The notes: generated by a model not told the origin, from the letters alone. A stretch of DNA of 15,704 bases from CAYGXH01 sp964354485 (GCA_964354485.1 CAYGZY010000067.1:1-15704), one strand, 5' to 3'. Numbered from the stretch's first letter, positions 1-7,804 are shown. A program made the numbers and translations.

Positions 1-725
1 CAATCGTGGTGCAGTATGAAGAGTTTGACAAACAAATCGACGAATATATCACCGATACAGCACTTTACCTCAACGGAGCGCTGAAAGAGAAAAAGCAGAT
101 ACTCGCAGAGGGTGCGCAGGGCGCTCTCCTCGACGTTGACCACGGGACGTATCCTTTTGTTACATCCTCCAATCCCACAAGCGGAGGCGCCTGCACGGGT
201 CTCGGCATTCCGCCGACCGCCGTTACTTCCATCATCGGGGTCGTGAAAGCATATACGACGCGTGTGGGTAACGGCCCGTTTCCAACCGAAGATACGTCGG
301 ATGCAGGCGCAAAACTGCGTGAACTCGGCATCGAATACGGCGCAACTACGGGACGTCCGCGACGCTGCGGCTGGTTCGATGCAGTCAGCGTCCGCTATTC
401 AATACTCATCAACGGTATCGAGGAGATCGCTATCACGAAACTCGATGTTCTGGACACCTTCGACAAGATTAAAATCTGCATCGGCTACCAGCGGGATGGC
501 AAGCCCCTGAAGTCGTTCCCCACCGACGTCCGGACGCTTGAAAATATCACGCCGGTGTACGAAACATTTGACGGATGGAAAACACATACCTCCGGAATAA
601 CCTCGTATAATGATCTCCCCCCCAAAGCCCGCAACTACCTTGAGGCAATCAGTTCGTTTACGAGGACAAAAATCCGAATGATTTCCGTAGGAGCGCGCCG
701 CGACCAGACGATCATCATCCAGTGA
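1..725 (+). CDS. purA: Adenylosuccinate synthetase, C-terminal part (gene starts before the window)
   Basis: Adenylosuccinate synthetase joins IMP and aspartate using GTP to make adenylosuccinate, the first committed step from IMP to AMP, in the cytoplasm. About 240 residues are visible of a family usually near 430, so the N-terminal GTP-binding part lies upstream. The frame is open from base 3 (Ile-Val-Val-Gln-Tyr), so the GTG at position 6 is an internal codon and not a start. Recognisable family blocks are the AEGAQGALLDVDHGTYPFVT region, GGACTGLGIPP, TRVGNGPFPTE, TGRPRRCGWFD, ITKLDVLD and the C-terminal ISVGARRDQTI block, which belongs to the nucleotide-binding end of the fold. There is no frameshift and the gene ends in TGA. 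A sensor kinase gene starts 6 bp later on the same strand, so the two are probably co-transcribed. The family assignment is near certain. Confidence 0.97.
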   Translation, partial: IVVQYEEFDKQIDEYITDTALYLNGALKEKKQILAEGAQGALLDVDHGTYPFVTSSNPTSGGACTGLGIPPTAVTSIIGVVKAYTTRVGNGPFPTEDTSDAGAKLRELGIEYGATTGRPRRCGWFDAVSVRYSILINGIEEIAITKLDVLDTFDKIKICIGYQRDGKPLKSFPTDVRTLENITPVYETFDGWKTHTSGITSYNDLPPKARNYLEAISSFTRTKIRMISVGARRDQTIIIQ

Positions 726-731
726 TCATCG

Positions 732-1946
732 ATGCCGGTACCCCGTTCAGCAAATATTAAACTATCTCTCCTCGTCACGGCAATCATCATTGTCGTCATC
801 GTCCTCCTTTATACGCAGTTCATTGTCAGCGAATTGCTGGATAAAGAAAGGAAGGTTGCCGATCTCTACGCAAAATCGCTCGAATTCATTGTCGCAATGC
901 CGACCGACCAATCCGATTACAGTTTCATCTTTAACGAGGTAATTCAGTCCATCGATTTTCCAATGATCCTTACCGACGAAAAGAATGAGCCACTGCGCGA
1001 ATACTGGCTGAATTCGAGAAACGTCCGGATCGATTCGACACTGCCTCTCTCCCGGCAGAGGGAACTCCTCATCGAAACCATAAGAACCCTCGATGCACAG
1101 AATCCGCCAATCAGAGTCATATTGAAAACCGATTCGCCGGACTCGCTTATCCAATTACTCCACTATGGCGAATCGGCGCTGATCACAAAACTGCGGTGGC
1201 TTCCTCTCATAGAAATCGCCGTTGCCGCAATGTTCATCCTCATAGGATACATCAGCTTCAGTTACATCAAACGTACGGAACAGAGCAACATCTGGGTCGG
1301 CATGGCAAAAGAAACCGCCCACCAGCTCGGGACACCGCTGTCGAGCCTTATGGGATGGCTTGAGATGATGAAGGAATATGCTGCAGAGAATCCAAAACAA
1401 CTCGCAACAATCGCAGAAATGGCGCGCGATCTCCAGCGACTGGAAAAAGTGACCGAAAGATTTTCGAAGATAGGTTCGAAACCCAGCGTAAAAGACGAAA
1501 ACCTGCACGAGGTAATCAATTCGGTGATTTTCTACCTCCGCCAGCGACTGCCGTCGCGATACGGCGAGGGAAGACATATCGACATCAGTATCGTGACGGA
1601 GGAGCAGGTACATGCCAGGATCAACAGCGAGCTGTTCGAATGGGTCGTGGAAAACCTCATAAAAAATGCCGTCGATGCGATTGAAGACAGCGAGGGTACC
1701 ATAACGTTTGCGCTCTCTCGGAAAGGTAAGAATATCATAATCGACGTCAAGGATACCGGTAAAGGTATCGACATAAAATACAAAAAGGATATTTTCCGTC
1801 CCGGCTTCAGCACAAAAAAACGCGGATGGGGGCTCGGTCTCAGTCTGTCGAAACGTATAATCGAAAGCTACCACCACGGGAAATTATACATAAAGGAAAG
1901 CAAACCCGGCAAGGGTACGACGTTCCGCATCAAACTGCGGGCGTGA
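732..1946 (+). CDS. Membrane sensor histidine kinase
   Basis: A 404-residue histidine kinase that would sense a signal at or outside the inner membrane and autophosphorylate a histidine. Hydrophobic segments at about residues 9-32 and 157-178 flank a roughly 124-residue extracytoplasmic region that I cannot assign to a family. No HAMP linker is evident. The H-box AKETAHQLGTPLSSL has its phospho-accepting His at residue 197. The ATPase domain follows with an N-box (ENLIKNAVDAIED, from 308), G1 (DVKDTGKGID, about 338-347), an F-box (FRPGFSTK, 355-362) and G2 (GWGLGLSL, 365-372), so the enzyme looks complete and active. The 'HQLGTP' H-box is typical of Bacteroidota-type kinases. The ATG lies 6 bp after the purA stop with no clear Shine-Dalgarno, suggesting coupled translation. 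No response regulator is adjacent. The pair at 7805-9194 is a possible unlinked partner, which is speculation. Confidence 0.93.
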   Translation: MPVPRSANIKLSLLVTAIIIVVIVLLYTQFIVSELLDKERKVADLYAKSLEFIVAMPTDQSDYSFIFNEVIQSIDFPMILTDEKNEPLREYWLNSRNVRIDSTLPLSRQRELLIETIRTLDAQNPPIRVILKTDSPDSLIQLLHYGESALITKLRWLPLIEIAVAAMFILIGYISFSYIKRTEQSNIWVGMAKETAHQLGTPLSSLMGWLEMMKEYAAENPKQLATIAEMARDLQRLEKVTERFSKIGSKPSVKDENLHEVINSVIFYLRQRLPSRYGEGRHIDISIVTEEQVHARINSELFEWVVENLIKNAVDAIEDSEGTITFALSRKGKNIIIDVKDTGKGIDIKYKKDIFRPGFSTKKRGWGLGLSLSKRIIESYHHGKLYIKESKPGKGTTFRIKLRA

Positions 1947-1948
1947 AA

Positions 1949-4045
1949 CTAGGGGATATCAATCCTCCGGTCTTCGTCCCGAACCTCCCATACCCCTTTC
2001 GCAATTACATCTTTTCCCTTAACAAGCAGCCACGAAGCATCATACGGCAGCAGTCTGGAGGCAACTGTCACACCTAGAGGAGCAATCCATACGAGGAGTC
2101 CGTGCTGGATGAAAGGATTATCGATCACCTGTATGCATGAGAGCGAGCTGTCCGTGACCGTTTCACTTTCTATGATGAGCGAGTCCCCTCTGAATCTGTA
2201 TGGAAATTTTTCCTGTACTTCGCTAACGATCCGATTTTCATCCGGTTTTCCGTACAGAAAAATGCGGCCCCTCTGCAAATCGACAAGAGTGGCGGATGTA
2301 TCGGGGATTATATCCAATCTCCAGCCGGACATTGCCATTTCTGCAGAATCCCTTTCAGCATAACGCCTGAGCTCATTGCGGTGTTTTATGGTGCCGACAA
2401 TCATAACTCCTTCTGATGCTTCCCGCAGGTCTGCCAGCTTGGGCGGCAACTTCCTGTACTTCAGTACATTGTCGGACGGATCAAGAAGAACAGTCGAAGG
2501 TTTTCTTGCTGTAGCGATGCGGAAAGGCACATCGTTCCTGTAGCGGCCGGCAGTATCAACTCCGACTGTGACCGTATCCCACCCTCCGGCGGCTGAATCT
2601 TCAGCTTCGATGGTTACCACAGCGGTAAATTTCTGATATCCGACCATTCGAACCCTTCCCTCGGTCATCCAACCGCTATCCCTGCGCGTTGTCTTCACAT
2701 TGTAGAGCTTCAACTGCGGGATGTCTGTCCTCGTCAACCACTGGTCAAAAAACCAATCGAGGCGCCTGCCTGCGAGAGATTCAGCAAGTACGGTGAAGTC
2801 GCTGATGCCCGATTGTCTTTCGGCAAACCGATTAGCATAAAGCTTATATAACTTGTACGACAGGGCTTCACCTATCAAGTTACAAAGCATGTGATGGATG
2901 TACGCTCCCTTGAGGTAGTGCGTCTGTGAGGAGCGCATATCAGTTTTCTGCCGGAGAGGTGTTTCTTCGTTGCGGAGAATACGGAGGAGCAGGGGTCGGA
3001 GCAGCGGGTGATTACCGAGCGAGTCCCGTCCGGATTCATGCCCTGCCGACCTGTTAAACCAGCGGGCTGAATGTTCACACAATCCTTCGGAGAGAAAAGG
3101 AATGTCATCCTCTCCCACGAAAACGGTCAAGGGCCACCACTGATGTGCGATTTCATGCGCCAGTATCGACTCAACCCGGTTGAAAAGATCGTCGGTCGTG
3201 AAGGCAAACCGTTTTACCATAATGAATGCAGGCGAGGCAATCGCCAGAACGGTGTTCCCTGCTACCCAGTTATCGACTTCTACAACACTGAGACGCGTAA
3301 AGCGGTATTGCGTAAATCGTTCGCTGTAGAAGCGTACAACATCCCGCGATAATCTGTGGATGACAGCGGCATTGTTCGAGTCTTCAGGTATCAGGTAGGT
3401 CGAAAAAAGAATCCCTTGATCCTCCGATTCCGATTTCCGGAAATTGCCTGCGCATATCCAGCCCAAAAGCGGCAAAGGTCGGTTACACTCCCATATACTT
3501 ATATGGCGGATATCGTCATCAGTATCTCCCGCCAATTCACAGGGACCGATTGATTCCCAACCGGATGGAACCGAGACAGTCAATCGTGCAGACCTGTATT
3601 TGTGCGGAGCCGAAGGCAGGATCTCATCCAGGCGGAGAACAGCTCCGCTTTCACTGATCTTTGAAAACTCAGTTCCCTTGAGGAAAGATCCTTCGAACTG
3701 AACAACTATGTTGAACTCCGTATCGGAAGGTATATTGTGAATCGTGATCCGTTCCCGCTCACGCGTATAGTCGAGCGCTTTGCCGTTATGCGTCATACTT
3801 CGTATAGTAAGGAGCGGCAATACCTTCATACACATTATTTCGTCTGCGCCAGCAGACCGTGTGAAGGTGATTGTATCTATGCAGGAGAGTGAACCCGTCG
3901 AAGGAATTATTTCAATTTCGGCATTATGGGAGGTAATTATCCAGAGAGAATCGCATGCACGATCCTCGGCAGCATAGAGGAAGCAAAACGAGGTGATCCA
4001 CAGAATGGACCACCTCGTTATAGTGTACAACCAATGTAATTGCAT
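1949..4045 (-). CDS. Secreted M1-like (gluzincin) zinc metallopeptidase
   Basis: A 698-residue protein with an N-terminal hydrophobic segment (about residues 12-25) that looks like a signal peptide or anchor, so it likely acts outside the cytoplasm. The zinc site is HEIAH at 297-301 followed by Glu320, exactly the HEXXH-X18-E spacing of the M1 aminopeptidase family. Tyr377 in YLKGAYIHHML matches the YxKG catalytic tyrosine. The N-terminal beta domain (about 40-250) and the helical part after the zinc site fit M1 architecture. The GxMEN motif that marks M1 aminopeptidases ahead of HEXXH is not recognisable: the corresponding stretch reads VAGNTVLAIASPAF (261-274). Substrate handling may therefore differ. 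Roughly the last 150 residues form an extension I cannot assign. The gene is last in a leftward cluster, 55 bp after a small membrane protein, and ends 2 bp from the kinase gene, tail to tail. No strong ribosome-binding site was seen before the ATG. Confidence 0.85.
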   Translation of the reverse strand: MQLHWLYTITRWSILWITSFCFLYAAEDRACDSLWIITSHNAEIEIIPSTGSLSCIDTITFTRSAGADEIMCMKVLPLLTIRSMTHNGKALDYTRERERITIHNIPSDTEFNIVVQFEGSFLKGTEFSKISESGAVLRLDEILPSAPHKYRSARLTVSVPSGWESIGPCELAGDTDDDIRHISIWECNRPLPLLGWICAGNFRKSESEDQGILFSTYLIPEDSNNAAVIHRLSRDVVRFYSERFTQYRFTRLSVVEVDNWVAGNTVLAIASPAFIMVKRFAFTTDDLFNRVESILAHEIAHQWWPLTVFVGEDDIPFLSEGLCEHSARWFNRSAGHESGRDSLGNHPLLRPLLLRILRNEETPLRQKTDMRSSQTHYLKGAYIHHMLCNLIGEALSYKLYKLYANRFAERQSGISDFTVLAESLAGRRLDWFFDQWLTRTDIPQLKLYNVKTTRRDSGWMTEGRVRMVGYQKFTAVVTIEAEDSAAGGWDTVTVGVDTAGRYRNDVPFRIATARKPSTVLLDPSDNVLKYRKLPPKLADLREASEGVMIVGTIKHRNELRRYAERDSAEMAMSGWRLDIIPDTSATLVDLQRGRIFLYGKPDENRIVSEVQEKFPYRFRGDSLIIESETVTDSSLSCIQVIDNPFIQHGLLVWIAPLGVTVASRLLPYDASWLLVKGKDVIAKGVWEVRDEDRRIDIP
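3987..4019 (-). repeat. Near-perfect inverted repeat inside the peptidase signal-peptide codons
   Basis: A 33-bp inverted repeat. The outer arms are AACGAGGTG and CACCTCGTT (9 perfect pairs), then one mismatch, then inner arms TCCA and TGGA around the 5-nt loop CAGAA. In the mRNA this folds about 27-59 nt after the start codon and covers codons 10-20 of the peptidase. The pairing is seen directly; a role in translation is inference. Confidence 0.6.
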
Positions 4046-4100
4046 GACCGAATGTATCCCCGCACCGGAACACCGGCATAGGGAAATGTGCTCCTGACGA

Positions 4101-4622
4101 TCAAACCTGTGGTGGTTGTGGCATCGGAGGCGGCGATATAATACTTTTCTTCGGTTTATAAACGCTGTATCCTATTAGTCCGCCAAGCAGCCCGAACAAT
4201 GTATCAATCACCAAACTTGACAGGAGCTGAATCATGATAGAAATGAATGACATTCCGACAGCCATCGACTCTTCCATTGCATCGAATGCCTCCTGGGGGA
4301 TATCGAATTTACGCAACATCTCGATCATGTACTCACCCGTTATGTTTCCAAAGAGAGCGAGAGTAACCAGCGATAGCATTGTACCAATGATTGCACCGAA
4401 AACACCTGCAAGGGCACCGACACCCATGCATTCGCCGGATGTGTACGGCGGAGTATCGGGAGTAAAATTATTCTTATAGAAGAAAACGGCAAAGAAACCG
4501 CCAAGCATGACGCCGGCGCAGCAGATACAATTTACAAAATTGATAAACGGGATCGCGGATATAAGCGCCATGATGACGCCGCCGTACAATGCCGGTATCA
4601 ATTTATCAGGTTTCTGATTCAT
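4101..4622 (-). CDS. Small polytopic membrane protein of unknown function
   Basis: A 173-residue protein whose family I do not recognise. Hydrophobic helices are visible at about residues 9-28, 30-49, 66-92 and 123-153, several of them rich in glycine and small residues (GVGALAGVFGAIIG, LFGLLGGLIGYSV), as in other small bacterial membrane proteins. A Cys cluster (CICC, 32-35) lies between the first two helices. The C-terminus is a short Pro-rich tail (SPPPMPQPPQV), probably cytoplasmic. The ATG at 4622 was chosen over a longer possible start at 4682 because AAGGAG sits 6 nt before it and the extra N-terminal residues look non-conserved. This start lies inside the end of the upstream DUF2085 gene (17-bp overlap), so translation is probably coupled. 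It belongs to a leftward three-gene unit with the downstream peptidase. Confidence 0.8.
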   Translation of the reverse strand: MNQKPDKLIPALYGGVIMALISAIPFINFVNCICCAGVMLGGFFAVFFYKNNFTPDTPPYTSGECMGVGALAGVFGAIIGTMLSLVTLALFGNITGEYMIEMLRKFDIPQEAFDAMEESMAVGMSFISIMIQLLSSLVIDTLFGLLGGLIGYSVYKPKKSIISPPPMPQPPQV

Positions 4623-5115
4623 ACTGAGCTCCTTGTTGATTGGACAAATGGGATAATAGATTCGTGACTGCTTCAATCGCAATAGGAAGGAGAATGCCTG
4701 CGCATCCGATACCGAAAAAAGCGCCCGTTGCTAGACGGGAAGCGATAGAACTCGTGTGTATACCGACGGCATTGAGCAGCACGTCGGTGAGCATCGGAAG
4801 TATAGCAATAATCCACAGGGTACGCAGAGACCAGTGTTTACCGAAACGGACAAAGGGGTAAAGGAGCACTCCAAGGAGGGCACCGAAATATATCCCGCTG
4901 CATCTTGCACAGACAGCAAGCTTATGTCCGAAAATGGAGAGCGACCGCGTTTCAAACTGATGGCAAATTGACGAAAAACAACGGTAAGAGAAGTGTGATA
5001 TTTCCTGTGACGGTTCTTCGACGTACGCTATGATCGGTGGAACGAGGAGAAAGACGCACCACAGGATGACACACCCCAGGATGAGAATATAGGCGCGATG
5101 TTCTACCTTGCTCAT
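4606..5115 (-). CDS. DUF2085 family membrane protein
   Basis: A 169-residue integral membrane protein with the DUF2085 signature: CHQ at 51-53, RSLSIFGHKLAVCARCSGIYFG at about 57-78 with Cys69 and Cys72, and an LPMLTDVLLNAVG block with Asp111. Hydrophobic helices lie at about residues 9-30, 74-90, 98-116 and 130-153. The conserved Cys-His-Gln and CxRCxG residues suggest a metal or redox site, but the biochemical function of the family is not known to me. It is the first gene of the leftward cluster, and its last 17 bp overlap the start of the small membrane protein. The ATG has no obvious Shine-Dalgarno. A candidate promoter sits at 5130-5158. It is divergent from the agmatinase gene. Confidence 0.88.
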   Translation of the reverse strand: MSKVEHRAYILILGCVILWCVFLLVPPIIAYVEEPSQEISHFSYRCFSSICHQFETRSLSIFGHKLAVCARCSGIYFGALLGVLLYPFVRFGKHWSLRTLWIIAILPMLTDVLLNAVGIHTSSIASRLATGAFFGIGCAGILLPIAIEAVTNLLSHLSNQQGAQYESET

Positions 5116-5129
5116 GATAACGTTGTCAA

Positions 5130-5158
5130 AAGGTATGAGAAAAACCGATGATAGTCAA
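5130..5158 (-). promoter_or_regulatory. Candidate promoter of the DUF2085 cluster
   Basis: Read on the minus strand, TTGACT (5153-5158) and TACCTT (5130-5135) are separated by exactly 17 bp, 15 bp before the DUF2085 ATG at 5115. The -35 is a 5/6 match; the -10 is a weak 3/6 match. The same two hexamers with the same spacing occur before the gene that starts at 12301, which raises my confidence slightly. Confidence 0.4.
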
Positions 5159-5188
5159 GTGCCGGGGTTCGATAATCGCATCAGATAA

Positions 5189-5217
5189 TTGCATTTCGCA
5201 CATTATTCAATTATATT
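5189..5217 (+). promoter_or_regulatory. Candidate promoter of the agmatinase gene
   Basis: TTGCAT (5189-5194), a 17-bp spacer and TATATT (5212-5217) form a sigma70-like promoter about 40 bp before the ATG at 5258. This also argues against the in-frame TTG at 5189 being the start, because it falls in the -35 element. Confidence 0.5.
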
Positions 5218-5257
5218 TCTGCAGCACGCACATCATACGAAGACTCGGGATGAATCG

Positions 5258-6166
5258 ATGAATCTAAAAACACTCGAAACGAAAGAAAATTTTCTCGGAA
5301 TCGAAGAACCAGAATATTATTCTCTTGCCGAAGCGAAAGTCGCAGTTCTTCCGGTACCCTACGAGCATACGGTCAGTTACGGACAAGGAACCCGCAACGG
5401 TCCGCGGGCGCTCCTTGATGCATCCCGCTATGTGGAATTTTACGATGAGGAGACAAAGCGGGAAGTATTCCGGGAACTCGGTATAGCAACACTCGAACCG
5501 ATCGAGTGTGATAACCGCGGCGATGAAGAGGTACTGGAGCATATCTACAAAACCGTGAGGGAACTCATCCGGCTGAACAAATTCGTGGTGATGGTGGGAG
5601 GTGAACATACAATTACTCAGGCGGCAGTAGCCGCATATGCCGAACAATACAGTGACCTCTCGATCCTCCATTTCGATGCCCATTCAGATTTACGCAACGA
5701 ATACCAGGGTTCGAAGTTCTCCCATGCTTCCGTCATGGCGAGAGTGTGTGAATTCATCGATCCTCATCGGCTGGTGCAGGTTGGTATCCGCGCGCAATGT
5801 ATTGAAGAATCAGAGTTTATCGAGCATAAAGGAATTATCACTCTCTACGCCCACGAAATACGGGGCGGCAAATACACAAAGCTACTTAAATACTGGGAGG
5901 ATTACCCGATCGAGAAACTGACGGATCACGTATACGTAACATTCGATGTAGACGCTTTTGATCCATCAATTATGCCCGCAACGGGGACACCGGAGCCCAA
6001 CGGATTACTCTGGCCCGAGACTGTGGCTCTCCTCAGGAAACTCGGCCGCAGGAAAAAAGTAATAGGATGCGATGTTGTGGAACTCGCTCCCGTTGCCGGA
6101 CTCCACCATGCAGACCTGACTGCAGCAAAACTTGTATCAAAGATGATTAACTACTTCGTCAGATGA
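5258..6166 (+). CDS. speB: Agmatinase-family ureohydrolase
   Basis: A 302-residue member of the arginase/agmatinase superfamily, dinuclear-manganese enzymes that split urea from guanidino compounds. Agmatinase converts agmatine to putrescine in polyamine synthesis. All metal-binding motifs are present: GGEHT with His117, HFDAHSDL with Asp140, His142 and Asp144, and FDVDAFDPS with Asp230 and Asp232. SHAS (156-159) and TPEPNGL (244-250) match active-site segments of agmatinase-like members. The GGEH form and the length fit archaeal/bacterial agmatinases better than arginases, but guanidinobutyrase or another ureohydrolase cannot be excluded. The ATG at 5258 is preferred to an in-frame TTG at 5189, which would lie within the promoter. 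The DUF59 gene follows 42 bp downstream on the same strand. No arginine decarboxylase is in the window. Confidence 0.88.
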   Translation: MNLKTLETKENFLGIEEPEYYSLAEAKVAVLPVPYEHTVSYGQGTRNGPRALLDASRYVEFYDEETKREVFRELGIATLEPIECDNRGDEEVLEHIYKTVRELIRLNKFVVMVGGEHTITQAAVAAYAEQYSDLSILHFDAHSDLRNEYQGSKFSHASVMARVCEFIDPHRLVQVGIRAQCIEESEFIEHKGIITLYAHEIRGGKYTKLLKYWEDYPIEKLTDHVYVTFDVDAFDPSIMPATGTPEPNGLLWPETVALLRKLGRRKKVIGCDVVELAPVAGLHHADLTAAKLVSKMINYFVR

Positions 6167-6171
6167 AGCCG

Positions 6172-6194
6172 TCGTTCGGGCCCGCCCGATACGA
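6172..6194 (+). other. GC-rich intercistronic hairpin
   Basis: TCGTTCGGG (6172-6180) pairs with CCCGATACGA (6185-6194) through nine pairs with one bulged T, around the 4-nt loop CCCG. It sits between the agmatinase stop and the AAGGAG of the next gene with no T-run after it, so it is not a standard terminator. It may be an mRNA stability or processing element. Confidence 0.5.
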
Positions 6195-6208
6195 GCAAGG
6201 AGTATGCA

Positions 6209-6547
6209 ATGAAAAATAATCCTGCAACATACCGGAAAGAAGTACCTCCTTCGGAAAAACTTGTGTATGAAACTCTCAAGGACTGTTACGATCCCGAGAT
6301 CCCCATAAATATTGTCGACCTGGGCCTTGTGTACAGCGTTACAATCAAAGGAGACCTTGTCAAGGTCACAATAACGCTCACGACACCGGGCTGCGGCATG
6401 GGAGGATACATTGCCAACCAGGTTCGCGAGAGATTACTGACCATCCCCGGCGTCTACGAAGCAGAAGTAAAGATAGTATGGGAACCGAAATGGGAGCAGT
6501 CGATGATAACACCTGAAGGACGGAAAAAACTCGGATTAAATTCCTGA
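6209..6547 (+). CDS. DUF59 / MIP18-family protein (SufT-like iron-sulfur cluster maturation factor)
   Basis: A 112-residue single-domain protein of the MIP18/PaaD/SufT group (DUF59). Members help mature iron-sulfur proteins; the SufT-like stand-alone forms are linked to Fe-S delivery in the cytoplasm. The signature DPEIPINIVDLGLVY is at 28-42, and the TTPGCG block with the conserved Cys62 is at 58-63. The C-terminal WEPKW (91-95) matches the usual 'v.v.w.P.W' end. ATG at 6209 has a good AAGGAG six nt upstream. No suf, isc or paa genes are adjacent in the window, so the exact role is not given by context. It is likely co-transcribed with the agmatinase gene and is convergent with ychF. Confidence 0.88.
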   Translation: MKNNPATYRKEVPPSEKLVYETLKDCYDPEIPINIVDLGLVYSVTIKGDLVKVTITLTTPGCGMGGYIANQVRERLLTIPGVYEAEVKIVWEPKWEQSMITPEGRKKLGLNS

Positions 6548-6566
6548 CTTGGCCCCCTTTGATCTG

Positions 6567-6593
6567 AAAAATCCGTTCCTCCCATAAAACGGA
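6567..6593 (-). terminator. Probable terminator downstream of ychF
   Basis: Read on the minus strand, TCCGTT and AACGGA form a 6-bp stem with a 10-nt loop, followed at once by TTTTT. It lies 25 bp after the ychF stop. The stem is short, so efficiency is uncertain. Confidence 0.5.
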
Positions 6594-6618
6594 ATCACGA
6601 TTGTCGTTTTCCCACGGC

Positions 6619-7713
6619 TTACACGTGGAATCGAAACAGGATCACATCCCCATCCTCAACAATATAATCGTGCCCGTGCACGGCGAATCGGCCCTGCTCC
6701 TTCACTGCATGTTCTGAACCGCATGAAATCAGATCGGAATATTTTATAACCTCCGCACGGATAAATCCTCTTTCAAAATCGCTGTGAATGACGCCGGCAG
6801 CCTGCGGCGCTTTTGTTCCGCGGGGGATAGTCCATGCACGGAGTTCCTTTTCATTGTGAGTGAAAAAGGTAATGAGATGCAGTAATTCATAGCCCCCGTG
6901 GATTACCTTATCCAGGCCGGATTCGGATAATCCGAGGTCACGCAGAAATTCTTCCCGCTCATCGTACGACAGCGAAGCAATCTCGGCTTCCATATCCGCA
7001 TCGATAACCGCTATCGTGGCTCCCGTACGTACGGCAATTTCCTTTACGATGCTGATGTGCTGATTTCCCTTCAGGAGACCGTCCTCGTCGACATTAGCAA
7101 TAAACATGATCGGTTTTTTTGTCAGAAGGTGCAGATCGCGGAGGAGTTCTTTTTCATCTTCGTGCAGTGAAAATGAACCGACACTCTTTCCCGCTGAAAG
7201 GTGTGCCTTCAGCCTTTCATAGAAACCGGCCTCCTGTTTAATTTTCTTCTCACCGCTCTTCGATTTTTTTTTCGTTTCGTGGAATTTACGTTCGACTGTT
7301 TCCAGATCCTTCAGCATAAGCTCCGTTTCGACAATCCCGATATCCCGCTGAGGATCAACGGCCCCTTCGACGTGCACCACGTCATCATTTTGAAAACAGC
7401 GGACTACATGGGCAACAGCATCAACTTCGCGGATGTGAGCGAGGAATTGATTCCCGAGTCCTTCTCCTTTGCTGGCATTTTTCACGAGACCGGCAATATC
7501 CACGAATTCGATCGTAGTCGGTAAAACGGACGGGGGTTTGAATATGGTTTCGAGTTTTTTGAGACGGTCATCCGGAACGGCAACGACGCCGACCTGCGGT
7601 TCTATTGTTGTAAAAGGATAATTTGCAACGCGTGCGCCCGCCGCAGTGATCGCATTGAAAAGGGTTGATTTCCCAACATTAGGAAGTCCTACAATACCGC
7701 ATCGAAATCCCAT
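6619..7713 (-). CDS. ychF: Redox-regulated ATPase YchF (Obg-family)
   Basis: YchF is a universally conserved Obg-family P-loop ATPase that associates with ribosomes and is linked to stress responses. The 364-residue length equals the family norm. Visible features are the P-loop GLPNVGKS at 9-16, the DIAGL (G3) motif at 72-76, and NVDE at 207-210 in place of NKxD, the change that explains the ATP preference of YchF. A coiled insertion rich in Lys/Glu spans about 128-165. The C-terminal TGS domain runs from about 278 and ends with VEDGDVILFRFHV. The start at 7713 gives the standard MGFRCGIVGLPNVGK N-terminus. No clear Shine-Dalgarno is present. It is downstream of, and on the same strand as, the signalling pair, with a 91-bp gap. 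Confidence 0.97.
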   Translation of the reverse strand: MGFRCGIVGLPNVGKSTLFNAITAAGARVANYPFTTIEPQVGVVAVPDDRLKKLETIFKPPSVLPTTIEFVDIAGLVKNASKGEGLGNQFLAHIREVDAVAHVVRCFQNDDVVHVEGAVDPQRDIGIVETELMLKDLETVERKFHETKKKSKSGEKKIKQEAGFYERLKAHLSAGKSVGSFSLHEDEKELLRDLHLLTKKPIMFIANVDEDGLLKGNQHISIVKEIAVRTGATIAVIDADMEAEIASLSYDEREEFLRDLGLSESGLDKVIHGGYELLHLITFFTHNEKELRAWTIPRGTKAPQAAGVIHSDFERGFIRAEVIKYSDLISCGSEHAVKEQGRFAVHGHDYIVEDGDVILFRFHV

Positions 7714-7804
7714 TGGTGAAAGGGTATGTTTTTATATGAGAATACTGTTTGGAGGAATTTACAGAAAAACAGGAAAGAATTCAACTCGGCCGGCTACAGA
7801 CCGC

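Noticed and set aside
1155..1877. Long minus-strand ORF (240 codons) opposite the histidine kinase
   Set aside because: It is antisense to a complete kinase with all boxes intact, and its Phe/Cys/His-rich product has no coherent domain; a coding shadow.
4623..4682. Longer start for the small membrane protein at 4682
   Set aside because: The ATG at 4622 has AAGGAG six nt upstream; the extension has none and overlaps the upstream gene further.
5189..5257. Upstream TTG start for the agmatinase
   Set aside because: It would lie in the -35 element of the candidate promoter, and the extra residues (MHFAHYSIIFLQ...) do not fit the family N-terminus.
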